Translations under genes and position numbers: made by a program
Source: Terriglobia bacterium
GTDB taxonomy: Bacteria; Acidobacteriota; Terriglobia; Acidiferrales; UBA7541
Assembly (NCBI GenBank): GCA_023512135.1
Contig: JAIMAG010000001.1
Span: 124,001 to 188,000 of the forward strand
Length of the DNA: 64,000 nt
Reading direction: 5' to 3'
Part shown: positions 9,743 through 19,769 of the stretch, in pieces
Position numbering within the stretch: position 1 is the stretch's first letter
Layout: every line of letters starts with the position of its first letter
The notes under the pieces: generated by a model
What the model was told of the DNA's origin: nothing
The model's database searches: none
The model's input: the letters and a program-made list of their open reading frames with translations, nothing else

Positions 9743-9920
9743 TGTATCCCGCCCGGCAGCCAGACCGGTGATTTTTCGGGGCACCGGGCAGCGGCCGGCT
9801 TGAGCTTGCCGGGCGGTGGTGATACTTTGTTGCCGCTGAAAAACCGACTTTGCCCGCGCGAGGGGTTCCCCGGGGCCCGCCCCGACTTTTCGGAGCCCGC
9901 TGCGGAACTCATCCCGACCG

Positions 9921-12305
9921 ATGGCAGCCGCACACTCAGACGTTTCGCCTGCAGTCCACGCTGCACCGGAAGAGCCGGACAGGCTGATTTTCTGGCGTGT
10001 GGAAGGCAGTCTGATCCACCTCCGCGCGGTGCGGGCGGTGGGCTTTTTCACCTGGAACGCACAAAGTTTTTTGGAACGATGGCTGCGGCGGGGCGGATTG
10101 CTGCTGCTGGCGCTGCTGCGTCCGCTGTTCTATGTGCTGCACCGGCGCGCGGCCACCCGTGTGCTGCACATGCTGCTGCGCGGAGTCAGTCGGGACCGAC
10201 TCGACCTGCTCGGCGAGGAATATTTTCAGTACAAGATGCGGCCGCGGCTGAATCCCCGCGCCGTAGCGCTGCTCCGCGAACGCCTGGCGGCCGGCGACCG
10301 GATCGTGCTGGTCAGTCAGGGGCTCGAACACATCATGCGGCCACTGGCCCAGCACCTGGGGGTGCGGCATCTGATTTGCAATCGGCTGGAATTCCGCGAC
10401 GGCATTGCCACCGGCCGGCTGCTCGACCCGGTAATCCGACCGCGGGGCGGACTCGCGTGGCTGCTGAACCGCAACCCGGACGGACGCGTCACCCCGGAAC
10501 GACTGCTGCGCGCGCTCGGTTTTGCCGATCGGCCCGAGCTGCTGTCTGACTCCATCCGCCGCGCGGAGCGGTTCCGACCCCGCCTGCGCCGGCGTCTGAT
10601 TGAATTCGGGCGCCGCCAGGAAACCCATCCGCTCTCGGTGCGGGCCGCGCTGCGCGGCAAACAGGTCCTGCTGATAGGCGTCACCGGCTTCATCGGCAAG
10701 GTGTGGCTGGTGAAGCTGCTCAACGACGTGCCGGAGATCGGCCGCATCTTTGTGCTGATCCGCCCGCGGCGCAACGCCTCTGCGCTCGAGCGGTTCGAGC
10801 GCATCGTCGCTGAATCGCCGGTCTTTGCCGGACTCAGCGAAGTCTATGGCGAGCGGTTGCCCGACTTCCTCGCTGCCCGGGTGGAAGTGCTGGAAGGCGA
10901 CGTAAGCCGTCCCGGTCTGGGCCTGGACGCGGCCACCCGCGCGCGTCTGCAGGCACAGCTTGACCTGGTGGTGAATTCGGCCGGCCTGACCGATTTCAAT
11001 CCCGACCTGCGCGACGCCCTGGAAACGAACGTGGCCGGCGTGGCCCATCTGCTCGAGTTCGTTCGCGGGTGCGACCACGCCGCGCTGCTGCATCTTTCCA
11101 CCTGTTACGTGGTCGGCCACCGCGACGGACGCATCCCGGAAGTTCTCACGCCGGACTATACGCCCTCCCCCCGGCCCGGCTTCGACGCCCGCGCCGAATG
11201 GCAGGTGCTCGAGCAGATGGTCCGCGAAACGGTGGCCCGTTCGGAAAGCGAGGCGGTCACCGCGGAACTGAAGCAGCAGGCGCTGGCGCGGATGCGCGGC
11301 CGACGCACCGAGCCGGCCACGCTCGAAGAACACGTGCGCCGCTACCGTGCCCGCTGGCTGCGCGCCGAGCTTGTCGAAGCGGGTATGCGCCGGGCGCAGC
11401 TCTACGGCTGGCCCAACACCTACACGTTCACCAAATCGCTGGGAGAGTCCCTGATTGCGCGTGCGCTGGCGGAGGCCGCTGCGGCCGGCCGGCCGCTGTC
11501 GGTGGCGGTGGTGCGTCCCTCGATTGTGGAATCCTCGCTCGCCGAGCCGTTCCGCGGCTGGAATGAGGGCGTGGGCACGTCGGCGCCGCTGGCCTACCTG
11601 CTGGGGACCTATTTCCGGCAACTGCCCTCCAACGAACGCAAGTGTCTGGATGTGATACCGGTGGACCTGGTTGCGCGCGGAATGACGCTGATTGCTGCGG
11701 CCCTGCTGGAGCGGCGGCATCACACCGTCTACCAGCTCGCCACCTCGGTGCGCAACCCGTGCACGATGGGCCGGGCCATCGAGCTGACCGGTCTGGCGCA
11801 CCGCAAGCACTACCGCGCGCAGGAAGGGCTGGAAGCGTGGTTGCGCTCTCGCTTCGACACCATCGCCGTTTCCAAGGCCCGCTACCGCAACCTCTCCGCG
11901 CCCCGCCAGAAGCGCATCCTGAGCACGGTGAACCGCCTGCTGCAGCCGCTGCCCTGGAAGCCCCAGGGACTGCTCCGGCGCGAGCGCAATCTGGAGCGCG
12001 TCGAGAAAATCATCGAACTCTACGAGCCGTTCATCCTGCACAACGACCACGTCTTCGAAGCCGACCACATCGAGCAACTGGCGGGGGCGCTGGTGGCCGA
12101 CGAACAGGAGCGGTTCGGCTACGACCCCACCGGTCTGGACTGGTGGGAATACTGGATTGACATCCACGTGCCGGCGCTGCGCCGCTGGTGCTATCCGTTG
12201 ATCGAGGGCCGTCCGCTCGAGCTGCCCGCTCGACGCAGCTTCCGCTGGCCCGTCACGGCGGCGAAATCTTCTTCGGGCGATGTCGCTGCTTCGGCCAGTC
12301 CCTAG
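9921..12305 (+). CDS. Fatty acyl-CoA reductase fused to a degenerate HAD-IB domain
   Basis: A 794-residue two-domain protein. Residues about 20-230 resemble a HAD-IB phosphatase, but the nucleophile motif (normally FDVDGTL) reads FWRVEGSL, with Arg26 and Glu28 in place of the two aspartates, and the late motif is SDSIRRA instead of SDSxxD, so phosphatase activity is unlikely. Residues about 245-700 are a male-sterility/NAD_binding_4 fatty acyl reductase with GVTGFIGK at 253 and catalytic Tyr501/Lys505 in YTFTK, followed by a C-terminal helical domain. It would reduce acyl-CoA (or acyl-ACP) to aldehyde or alcohol with NADPH. First gene of a five-gene co-directional run. Confidence 0.85.
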   Translation: MAAAHSDVSPAVHAAPEEPDRLIFWRVEGSLIHLRAVRAVGFFTWNAQSFLERWLRRGGLLLLALLRPLFYVLHRRAATRVLHMLLRGVSRDRLDLLGEEYFQYKMRPRLNPRAVALLRERLAAGDRIVLVSQGLEHIMRPLAQHLGVRHLICNRLEFRDGIATGRLLDPVIRPRGGLAWLLNRNPDGRVTPERLLRALGFADRPELLSDSIRRAERFRPRLRRRLIEFGRRQETHPLSVRAALRGKQVLLIGVTGFIGKVWLVKLLNDVPEIGRIFVLIRPRRNASALERFERIVAESPVFAGLSEVYGERLPDFLAARVEVLEGDVSRPGLGLDAATRARLQAQLDLVVNSAGLTDFNPDLRDALETNVAGVAHLLEFVRGCDHAALLHLSTCYVVGHRDGRIPEVLTPDYTPSPRPGFDARAEWQVLEQMVRETVARSESEAVTAELKQQALARMRGRRTEPATLEEHVRRYRARWLRAELVEAGMRRAQLYGWPNTYTFTKSLGESLIARALAEAAAAGRPLSVAVVRPSIVESSLAEPFRGWNEGVGTSAPLAYLLGTYFRQLPSNERKCLDVIPVDLVARGMTLIAAALLERRHHTVYQLATSVRNPCTMGRAIELTGLAHRKHYRAQEGLEAWLRSRFDTIAVSKARYRNLSAPRQKRILSTVNRLLQPLPWKPQGLLRRERNLERVEKIIELYEPFILHNDHVFEADHIEQLAGALVADEQERFGYDPTGLDWWEYWIDIHVPALRRWCYPLIEGRPLELPARRSFRWPVTAAKSSSGDVAASASP

Positions 12306-12405
12306 CCTGCCTGGCGCAGGCTCCGCGTTCCGTTCTCCCCGAGCGGGGCCACCAGATGGCCCGAGTCCCCGCTCGATTCCCACCTATGGTACTTTCTAGC
12401 GCGGT

Positions 12406-13569
12406 ATGGCGACGTTTCTCACCGGGGCGACCGGATACATCGGCGCGCACATCGCGGCGAATCTGCTCAGCCAGCATGGCGAGCCGCTGAATTTGCTGGT
12501 GCGCGCCCGGGACGACCGCGAAGCCGCTGAGCGGCTCTGGCGGGCGCTGCAACTGCACATGGATTTTGGCTTGTTCTATGACCACCTGCGCACGCGTATC
12601 GCGGTGTTTCGCGGCGATCTGACGGAGAAAAACTTCGGGCTGGCCGGCGACGACTACCGCCGCCTCGTCGCGAGCACCGATTCCATTGTCCACTGCGCCG
12701 CTTCGCTGAATCGCAAGTCGGAGAAAAGCTGTCTGAACGTGAACCTGCGCGGCACGCTCGAAGTCATCCAGCTGGCGCAGCGCGCCCGCGACCACCACGG
12801 GTTGCGGCGCTTCAGCCACGTCTCCACGGTGGCGGTGGCCGGCGTGCGCAGCCACGAAGTCGTCACCGAAGAAGCGGCGGTAGACTGGAATCGCTCCGAC
12901 TACGATCCTTATGCGCGCACGAAAAAATTCGCCGAGCACATGATTCGCACCCTGCTGGCCGACGTTCCCCTGACGATCTTTCGCCCGAGCATCGTGCTGG
13001 GCGACAGTCGCTGGGGCGCAACCACGCAGTTCGACATGGTGCGCGCTTTTGTGTTCCTGGCCGGACTGCCCGTGCTACCGTTCCGCGCCACGGACCGCGT
13101 GGACATCGTCAACGTGGATTTTGTGGCCGAGGCGATTACCGCCCTGCACACCAAAGACCGGCCCCGGCACGACACCTACCACCTTTCCTCCGGCCGGGAC
13201 TCGCAGACCTACCGCGAACTGACCGAGGCGCTGGCCCGCGCCGGCGTCGTCCGACGGCCTCTGTTTGCGCCTGCGCTGGAGGCTCCGTTCCGCATCGCCA
13301 CGGACTGGCTGGCCCGCCGCGGCGGCGCCATTGGCTACGGGGCGTCGCTGATGAAAGTGTTTCTACCCTACCTGGTCTGGGATACGGTCTTTGACAACGC
13401 GCGCGTCACCGCAGAGCTGGGCCGGCGGCCGGCTCCGTTTTCCGCTTACTGTGTGCCGCTGCTGCGCTTCGCCCGCGAGCATCGCTTCCAGTACCCCTAT
13501 CGTCCTTGGCCGGAGACGGTCGCCGTGAGCGCGGCGGCACACGGCGAAGGACAGAGGGTAGCTCCATGA
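12406..13569 (+). CDS. NAD(P)-dependent SDR of the fatty acyl/thioester reductase type
   Basis: A 387-residue extended SDR. The Rossmann motif GATGYIG is at residues 6-12 and the catalytic pair Tyr169/Lys173 is in YARTK. The region [16 protein letters not shown] and the overall spacing resemble thioester-reductase and male-sterility domains. Likely a second carbonyl or thioester reduction step of the lipid cluster. No clear Shine-Dalgarno precedes the ATG. Its TGA overlaps the ATG of the next gene (ATGA), indicating coupling. Confidence 0.8.
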   Translation: MATFLTGATGYIGAHIAANLLSQHGEPLNLLVRARDDREAAERLWRALQLHMDFGLFYDHLRTRIAVFRGDLTEKNFGLAGDDYRRLVASTDSIVHCAASLNRKSEKSCLNVNLRGTLEVIQLAQRARDHHGLRRFSHVSTVAVAGVRSHEVVTEEAAVDWNRSDYDPYARTKKFAEHMIRTLLADVPLTIFRPSIVLGDSRWGATTQFDMVRAFVFLAGLPVLPFRATDRVDIVNVDFVAEAITALHTKDRPRHDTYHLSSGRDSQTYRELTEALARAGVVRRPLFAPALEAPFRIATDWLARRGGAIGYGASLMKVFLPYLVWDTVFDNARVTAELGRRPAPFSAYCVPLLRFAREHRFQYPYRPWPETVAVSAAAHGEGQRVAP

Positions 13570-15032
13570 TGGACTTGCTGCTGCAAGCCTGGGTCGCCGC
13601 GCTGATCGAGTGGCGCAAGCTGCGCTGGATGCTGGGTGCGGGCCGGCCCTGGCGACCGGGCGAGCCGCTGCGGCTGCTGTTTGCCGGTTACAACGGCACG
13701 CGGAACACCGGCGCCGACGTCCGCGTGGAAGAGATGCTGCGGCAGGTGCGCCATCTGCTGGGCGCGGAACGCTGCCGGCTCACCGTCATGACGCAGAACT
13801 TCGCGCTGACCCGCGGCTACTTCGCCGGCAGCGAACAGGTTCACCTGCCGGACGTATTTCCGCCGTTTCTGAATCGCGAGGTGCCGCGGCACCATGGCGT
13901 GGTGGCCTGTGAAGGCTCCATGTTCAAATCGAAATTCGCCAATGCGCTGACCACGATGATGGTCGGCGCGCTGGGTATCGCCGCGGCAGAAAACAAGCTC
14001 TCCGTAGGCTACGGTGCCGAAGCCGGCGAGATGGACCCGCTGCTGCGGCGCCTGGTGGCACGCTACTGTGCCGACTCGCTGATCATCACGCGCAACGAAG
14101 AATCGCGCGCCGTGCTCCGCGAACTGAATATCCCGACAGAAAGCGGCACCGATACGGCCTGGACCTTCGAGCCTCACCCGCGCGCTTATGCTGAACCGGT
14201 GCTGCGCGCCGCCGGCTGGGACGGCCGCCAGCCGCTGCTGGCTCTGTGCCCGATTCATCCGTTCTGGTGGCCGGTGAAAGCTTCCGCACTGAAGTATGCG
14301 GCGCGGCTGCTGTTCGGCGCCTACCGGGAAAGCCACTATCGCACCATCTATTTCCATCGCTCGGGCCGCGAGGTGGACGGCGCCTTCCGGCGCTATCTGG
14401 ATGCGCTGGCCGGAGCGGTGCGCGCATTCCGCGCGCGCCATTCCTGTTTTTTGTTCTATGTGGCCATGGAGCAACTGGACCGCCGCGCCTGCCGCGCGCT
14501 GGCGGAGCGGCTGCCGGCGCCCGTTTTTGCTTCGAGCGACTACACGATGTACGAGCTGGTCAGCCTGCTGCGCGCTGCCGATTTTCTGGTCAGCTCGCGC
14601 TATCACGGCATCGTGACGGCCATGCCCGCCGGAGTTGTCTCCGCGGGCGTAACCATGGACGAGCGCATTCGCAACCTGATGGCCGACCGCGGCCACCTGC
14701 ACCTGCTGCTCGACGTGGACGACCCCGAACTGGAGCCGAAACTGCTCGAGGTGCTGGAAACGCTCCGGCGCGACCGGGAAGAAATTGCCGCGGGCATCGC
14801 GCGCTCGGTGGTCCGCAACTTGAAACGCATGGCCCGCATGGGCAGCTACTTCGAAGATGCCGTCGAGCGCGCCTATCCTGAATTTCCCGTTCGCGCGGGC
14901 CGATTCTGCTGGACAGACTACCTGCCGCCGCTCAGCCCCACGCTGCGAGCGCTGGTCGAGCAGTACGAATCCTCGGCCGAAGAAACCGCACCGCCCGCAG
15001 CCATCGCTGCGCGGCCGGCATCGAGCGGGTAG
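13566..15032 (+). CDS. Polysaccharide pyruvyl transferase family protein
   Basis: A 488-residue protein with the PF04230 pattern: an N-terminal [15 protein letters not shown] glycine motif, [21 protein letters not shown] and the C-terminal [11 protein letters not shown] signature. Known members transfer pyruvyl groups from PEP to sugars or polysaccharides. Here it sits between lipid-type enzymes, so the acceptor may be a glycolipid or another polar head group (inference). The ATG overlaps the previous stop by ATGA, with GAGGGTAG as ribosome site; a TTG 20 codons upstream would add only Arg-rich sequence and is rejected. Confidence 0.8.
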   Translation: MMDLLLQAWVAALIEWRKLRWMLGAGRPWRPGEPLRLLFAGYNGTRNTGADVRVEEMLRQVRHLLGAERCRLTVMTQNFALTRGYFAGSEQVHLPDVFPPFLNREVPRHHGVVACEGSMFKSKFANALTTMMVGALGIAAAENKLSVGYGAEAGEMDPLLRRLVARYCADSLIITRNEESRAVLRELNIPTESGTDTAWTFEPHPRAYAEPVLRAAGWDGRQPLLALCPIHPFWWPVKASALKYAARLLFGAYRESHYRTIYFHRSGREVDGAFRRYLDALAGAVRAFRARHSCFLFYVAMEQLDRRACRALAERLPAPVFASSDYTMYELVSLLRAADFLVSSRYHGIVTAMPAGVVSAGVTMDERIRNLMADRGHLHLLLDVDDPELEPKLLEVLETLRRDREEIAAGIARSVVRNLKRMARMGSYFEDAVERAYPEFPVRAGRFCWTDYLPPLSPTLRALVEQYESSAEETAPPAAIAARPASSG

Positions 15033-15046
15033 CCCGGCGTAGTCCC

Positions 15047-16708
15047 ATGGATTTTCGTATCCGCATCCAGGAAAACCTCGAGCGGCTGGCCAACCAGCCG
15101 GTGCTCGGCGAAGTGCGCGGGGACCGCGTGCATACGATTTCCGGTGCCGAGCTGCTGGGGATGGTGGCGCAGGCGCGGAGCCGGCTGCGCGCGGCGGGCC
15201 TGGGGCCCGACGACCGCTGTGCGCTGCTCGGCCACAACTCGCTGCGCTGGGTCGCGGCCGACCTGGCGCTGATGGCCGAAGGGATTGTGGTCGTTCCGCT
15301 CTATGCCCGACAGGCCGCTCGCGAGCTGGCGGCCATGCTGCGCGATTGCACGCCGAAGCTGGTGCTCTGCGGCGACGCGGCGCTGGCCGCCGCAATCGCT
15401 CAAGCCCTGCCCGATGGCCCGCCCCGGATGCTGTTCGAGGAACTTTTCGATGGGCGGGCAGCGCAGGGCGCGCAGGCTCCGCCCGTGCCACGCAGCCCGG
15501 CTGACCCGGTCACCATCATCTACACCTCGGGAACTTCGGGTGAGCCGAAGGGGGCGGTTCTGAATCTGGCCAATTTGAACTATATGCTGCCGTGCACGAT
15601 GGCGCGGCTCGACCAGTTGATGGGGCCCCGCAGCCAGCCCGACCGCGTCTTCCACTACCTGCCCTGCAATTTTGCCGGCTCGTGGATTCTGCTGCTCACT
15701 TCGCTTTCCCGCAACAGCACGCTGCTGTTTTCGACTGATCTCCAGCGGCTGGCCGAGGAGATTCGCCGCGCGCAACCGCACTATTTCCTGAACGTGCCGG
15801 CGCTGCTCGAACGCGTGCGACGTGGCATCGAAGCGCGCCTGGCCGAGCGCGGCTGGCTGGTGCAGGGGTTGTTCCAGCGCGCCCGAGCTGCCTGGTTTGG
15901 CCGCGACGCCAGCACGGGCGGGCTCGGTGGCCGTCTGTGGCTGGGGTTGGCCTCGGCGCTGATTTTCCCCGCCATCCGCCGTGCCTTCGGCCCGAATCTG
16001 CGTGCGCTGATCTGTGGCTCGGCGCCACTGGCCGTGGAAACGCAGCGATTCTTTCAAATGCTGGGTATTCCGGTGCTGCAGGTTTACGGGCTGACCGAAA
16101 CCACCGCCATCTGCACGATGGACGACCCGCAGGACGTCGAGCCCGGCTACGTCGGCCCGGCCATTCCGGGCGTGGAGATGCAGCTCGGCGAACGCGATGA
16201 AATTCTGGTGCGCGGCCCGAACATCTTTTCCGGCTACTGGAATCGTCCTGAAGAAACCGCCCGGGTGCTGCGCGATGGCTGGTTCCACACCGGCGATCAG
16301 GGAGAGGTAAATGCGCGCGGAAACTGGCGCATCCTCGGTCGCGTCAAGAACATTCTGGTGCTGGCTTCCGGACACAACGTGGCGCCGGAACCGCTGGAGG
16401 ATGAGCTGTTGCAACGGCTGGAAGGCGCACAGCAGGTCGTGCTGGTCGGCCACGGACGCAGCTATCTGGTGGCGCTGGTCACGGGCTCGGTGCGGCCCGA
16501 GCAGGTCGAGCAGGCCCTGGCAGCGATGAACGCGGCGCTGCCCCACTACAAGCAGATCCGCTCCTATCTACTGTTGCCGGAACCGTTCACCATCGAAAAC
16601 GGGCTGCTGACGGCCAACGGAAAGCTGCGGCGCGATGCTGTTCTGACCCGTTACGCCGCAGAGATCGAAGCCGCCTACCAGCGAAGTTCCGCTGTTGGGC
16701 GCGGCTAG
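15047..16708 (+). CDS. AMP-dependent acyl-CoA synthetase/ligase
   Basis: A 553-residue ANL-superfamily enzyme that activates a carboxylic acid, most likely a fatty acid, as acyl-AMP and then acyl-CoA. Motifs in order: P-loop YTSGTSGEPKGA, VYGLTETTAICT, GWFHTGDQGEV, LGRVKNILVLASG and a C-terminal catalytic lysine in NGKLRRDA. It begins 14 nt after the pyruvyl-transferase-like gene. As the only acid-activating enzyme in the run it could supply the substrate of the fused acyl reductase (inference). Confidence 0.88.
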   Translation: MDFRIRIQENLERLANQPVLGEVRGDRVHTISGAELLGMVAQARSRLRAAGLGPDDRCALLGHNSLRWVAADLALMAEGIVVVPLYARQAARELAAMLRDCTPKLVLCGDAALAAAIAQALPDGPPRMLFEELFDGRAAQGAQAPPVPRSPADPVTIIYTSGTSGEPKGAVLNLANLNYMLPCTMARLDQLMGPRSQPDRVFHYLPCNFAGSWILLLTSLSRNSTLLFSTDLQRLAEEIRRAQPHYFLNVPALLERVRRGIEARLAERGWLVQGLFQRARAAWFGRDASTGGLGGRLWLGLASALIFPAIRRAFGPNLRALICGSAPLAVETQRFFQMLGIPVLQVYGLTETTAICTMDDPQDVEPGYVGPAIPGVEMQLGERDEILVRGPNIFSGYWNRPEETARVLRDGWFHTGDQGEVNARGNWRILGRVKNILVLASGHNVAPEPLEDELLQRLEGAQQVVLVGHGRSYLVALVTGSVRPEQVEQALAAMNAALPHYKQIRSYLLLPEPFTIENGLLTANGKLRRDAVLTRYAAEIEAAYQRSSAVGRG

Positions 16709-16825
16709 AGACAGCGCTGAGCTCCTCTCTCCTACGGCTTGCGCCTGCCCACGAGGTTGTAGATAATTGCGCCGCGCCGTCCCCGGGGCGCTGTGCAGGC
16801 GACTGTTCTACAGGCAGAAACGGGT

Positions 16826-18502
16826 ATGGGGAACGCGGGTAGAAAGATTGTCCTCGCGGCCAGCACCTCGGAATCTTCCGAATATCTCCGCAGCACCTGG
16901 CGACAGATGTTGCTGGCCACCCTGCCAGCGCAGTACGCACGCTGGTTCCGTACCGACTGGTCTACCGAAGTAGAAGTCGAACCCGACGGCCAGGCCCGTT
17001 ATGTTCCTCAGGGTCTGCGGGTGATCGAGGCCAAGCTGCTCGAGCGCTTCCGTCCGGAGGAGATCGCCGTCTGCTATCCGGATCAGTTGCCGCTGTTCGT
17101 CGGGCCGGAGACGCGCGCAGTCGGCATCCACGCGCACAACCCGCTCGGCATCACCTTCGCCACCGACGTGTATGCGTACTTCTACGGGCGTCACGTCGAA
17201 CCGATCAACGCCGCCGAGTTCCGCCGGCTGATTCTTCATCCGGTGCTTCGCCAGCACAAACCGCACCTGAAACTGATTGTGGGCGGCCCGGGGGCGTGGC
17301 AGATCGAAAAGAAAGGGCTGCAGGACGAGTGGCTGGTGGACACGATTGTGGATGGAGAAGCCGAGGACGTCGTGCTCGAGCTGTTTGAAAAAGCGGTCCG
17401 CGGCGAGCCCCTTCCGCGCAAGGTGGAATGCAAAAGCCCGCCGCTCGAAAGCATTCCGCCCCTGCGCGGCCGCTCGACCTATGGCGCCGTCGAGATTACC
17501 CGCGGCTGCGGTCGTGGCTGTCAGTTCTGCTCGGTGGCGCTGCGCGGGGGCAAGAGCATCCCGCTGGAGCGGATTCTGGAAAACGTGCGTGTGCAGGTCG
17601 AGCACGGTGCCGATGCCATCCTGCTGGTCACCGAAGACCTGTTCCTGTACGAGATGGGGCCGAAGTTCCGCGTCAATGTCCCGGCGTTGAAGCGGCTGTT
17701 CGAGTCGGTGGCCGCCGTGCCCGGGGTGAAGTATCTGGGCTTGACGCACGGCACGATGGCGCCGATCGTCGTGGACCCCACGGTGATTGCTGAACTGCAG
17801 ATTGCCGTGGATCGCAGCGTGCACACGCACGCCGCCTCCACGCATCCGGAAAAGCGCTATCAGAACTTGTTTATCGGCATCGAAACCGGTTCGGTGCGAC
17901 TGTTCCGTCAGTACATGAAAGGCAAGGGCTATCCCTTCCGGCCGGAGCAGTGGCCCGACGTGGTGCTGAAAGGCATGGAGATCCTGAACCGGCACAACTG
18001 GTTCCCGTTCTGCACCTGGATCATCGGCCTGCCCGGGGAAACGCCCGACGACACCAAGCAGTCGCTCGATCTGCTGTTCGCGCTGCGCAACGCCAAATGG
18101 TGCGTCGTGCCCACGCTGTTCGTGCCGCTCGAAGACACGCGACTGGAGCGCAAGCCCGGCGCGCGGCTCTACGACCTGACCGATTTGCAGTGGGAATTTT
18201 TCTTTACCTGCTGGCGCTACAACCTGGACTTCTTCCGCCGCTCACCCAAAATGCAGTGGCTGTTCAGCATGGGCGTGCCGTTCTACTACTACTTTCTGGG
18301 TCGCCGCCTGTTCGGGCCGGCCATGAAATATCCTCTGATGCGCTTCGGACATTTCCCCGAATGGCTGCTGCGAGGCAAGCTGTATCTGGATTTCTCCAAC
18401 GGCCACAACGCGCGCTACCGCGTGCCGGACCAGGTGCCCATCCCCGAAGCTCCCTTCCGCCCGGAAATCCCGGATACCGAAAAACTGGTCTCTCTGGAAT
18501 AG
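16826..18502 (+). CDS. Radical SAM protein with N-terminal B12-binding-like domain
   Basis: A 558-residue radical SAM enzyme. Cys228, Cys232 and Cys235 (CGRGCQFC, CxxxCxxC) bind the [4Fe-4S] cluster that cleaves SAM. The region before it (GIHAHNPLGITFATDVYAYF ... KLIVGGPGAW ... IVDGEAEDVVLELF) has the layout of a cobalamin-binding Rossmann domain, but the DxHxxG cobalamin ligand motif is not seen. The C-terminus is rich in aromatic and basic residues (FYYYFLGRRLFGP), suggesting membrane association. The ATG at 16826 is preferred; a GTG 11 codons upstream (16793) is possible. Reaction unknown; B12-radical SAM enzymes often methylate or rearrange unactivated carbons. Confidence 0.85.
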   Translation: MGNAGRKIVLAASTSESSEYLRSTWRQMLLATLPAQYARWFRTDWSTEVEVEPDGQARYVPQGLRVIEAKLLERFRPEEIAVCYPDQLPLFVGPETRAVGIHAHNPLGITFATDVYAYFYGRHVEPINAAEFRRLILHPVLRQHKPHLKLIVGGPGAWQIEKKGLQDEWLVDTIVDGEAEDVVLELFEKAVRGEPLPRKVECKSPPLESIPPLRGRSTYGAVEITRGCGRGCQFCSVALRGGKSIPLERILENVRVQVEHGADAILLVTEDLFLYEMGPKFRVNVPALKRLFESVAAVPGVKYLGLTHGTMAPIVVDPTVIAELQIAVDRSVHTHAASTHPEKRYQNLFIGIETGSVRLFRQYMKGKGYPFRPEQWPDVVLKGMEILNRHNWFPFCTWIIGLPGETPDDTKQSLDLLFALRNAKWCVVPTLFVPLEDTRLERKPGARLYDLTDLQWEFFFTCWRYNLDFFRRSPKMQWLFSMGVPFYYYFLGRRLFGPAMKYPLMRFGHFPEWLLRGKLYLDFSNGHNARYRVPDQVPIPEAPFRPEIPDTEKLVSLE

Positions 18503-18929
18503 TGCCTCTGCTTGCCGGGAAATATCCGGCCGGTCACGGTCCTCGGTAGTGCTTCCACTTAAATCTGAAAATAGACGAGAACAGACAAAGCACGCCCTGT
18601 GGGACTCAAGAGCAATCTCAACGCTTTTCCACAGGGGCCGGCGTCATTGGCTGAGGTGGAGTGCGAGATGGGTCAAGCAGCAGAGGTAGTGGATTGGGCA
18701 AATTTTTCACGGGGCATGACCTTTTTGCCTGCTGTGGAAAAACTAAATGCTTTTATTTCAATGAATTCACACTGGCAGCCGATGTGCCTTAAAAAGGGCG
18801 AGAGGAAGGGCAAGTCGTGGAATCCCTTCGGGGGATTGCAGGGCTGGGCCGGCTTGCCCTTCCGACCCGCTTCCGCCGGCCGATTCTCCCCAACGCACCC
18901 GACTTCACACGGCGGAAGTGCGTACGGCT
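18503..18929. other. Intergenic stretch, lower GC, no gene recognised
   Basis: About 430 bp between the radical SAM gene and the convergent zinc-ribbon gene. Roughly 18541-18815 is visibly AT-richer than the coding DNA around it. An open frame from 18599 runs into the antisense of the next gene and shows no family features. No tRNA-like or clear terminator structure was found. Confidence 0.5.
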
Positions 18930-19652
18930 TTACGGGCGCACCGGCGGGCTCGAGACGGTTGCCGGTCGTCCGGACTCGGCCCGAAGCACGCCGCTGGTAT
19001 CCACGAAAAAGTAGCGGTTGCCTGACCTGCCGGGCTCAAGTGGCAAGGCTTGGAGTGTGAAGGTGTCGAATTTTCCGTCGCCATCCATATCGGAGGGCTG
19101 GTAGAGGAACCGGTAGCCGGAGTGGAACCCTTCCGCCAGTCTCGAATCGACCAGGCCGGCAGCTTCTGCGTTCGGGGAGGCCTGCTGGGGTGGGCCGAGC
19201 GCTTGCAGAGCGGGCGGTGCCTGCCCGTAGCTGTCTGCGTAGGCATAGATGGCCTGGGTGAGCTGTCGCATAGCGGCAATTGCTGCGGCTTCGTTTCGCT
19301 CCGCAGCCGGACGGAGCCATTCGGGCAGCGGAATCACATCCAGATAGACAAGCAGAGTCAAAAGCAGCAATCCTCCGTAACCCAGAATCAGTCCTGCTAA
19401 GGCCAGTCCTTCGCCGCCCAGACCAGCGGTTTCGGCGCGCCGTCGCGCTCGATGGCCGAAGACAATCGCTGCAATCGCTGCCGGAGGAAACCAGGCCAGC
19501 AGCCCGCAGATCAGGCTCGCCAGCGCTTGCCAGGCCAGCCTGGGTCGGGCCGGCTGGTCGAAGGTAGTCCCGGCGGCAAACGGACGGCGGCACTCGGAGC
19601 AGACGCGTGCCTCCGCCGCATTTTCCGCACCGCAGTAGAAGCAGAGCTTCAC
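18930..19652 (-). CDS. Zinc-ribbon, DUF4190-type membrane protein with pseudopilin-like C-terminal domain
   Basis: A 240-residue protein with three parts. Residues 1-30 are a zinc ribbon (CFYCGAENAAEARVCSEC). Residues about 38-105 hold two or three membrane helices with a DUF4190-like LASLICGLLAWFPPAAIAAIVFGHRARRRA. The rest looks like the soluble part of a type II secretion pseudopilin: NEAAAIAAMRQLTQAIYAYAD, then GYRFLYQPSDMDGDGKFDTF and GNRYFFVDTSGVLR. The pseudopilin-like part alone is common in Acidobacteriota; joined here to a zinc ribbon it may be a cytoplasmic sensor on a membrane anchor. Function unknown. Confidence 0.7.
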   Translation of the reverse strand: MKLCFYCGAENAAEARVCSECRRPFAAGTTFDQPARPRLAWQALASLICGLLAWFPPAAIAAIVFGHRARRRAETAGLGGEGLALAGLILGYGGLLLLTLLVYLDVIPLPEWLRPAAERNEAAAIAAMRQLTQAIYAYADSYGQAPPALQALGPPQQASPNAEAAGLVDSRLAEGFHSGYRFLYQPSDMDGDGKFDTFTLQALPLEPGRSGNRYFFVDTSGVLRAESGRPATVSSPPVRP

Positions 19653-19769
19653 GCTCGCATTATCCCACAGCCCACAGCCGGCGGGCGCACCCGATCCGGT
19701 GTTCGGCTTTGGTGGCAGTGCGTGCAGGTTCGGTTGTCAAATCCAGCAGCCGGCTTCACAATAGCCACG

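Noticed and set aside
9936-12383. An 815-codon minus-strand open frame opposite the acyl reductase
   Set aside because: Shadow frame; the plus-strand protein has clear catalytic motifs.
18599-19060. A 153-codon plus-strand open frame after the radical SAM gene
   Set aside because: Half of it is antisense to the zinc-ribbon gene, and no ribosome site or family feature supports it.
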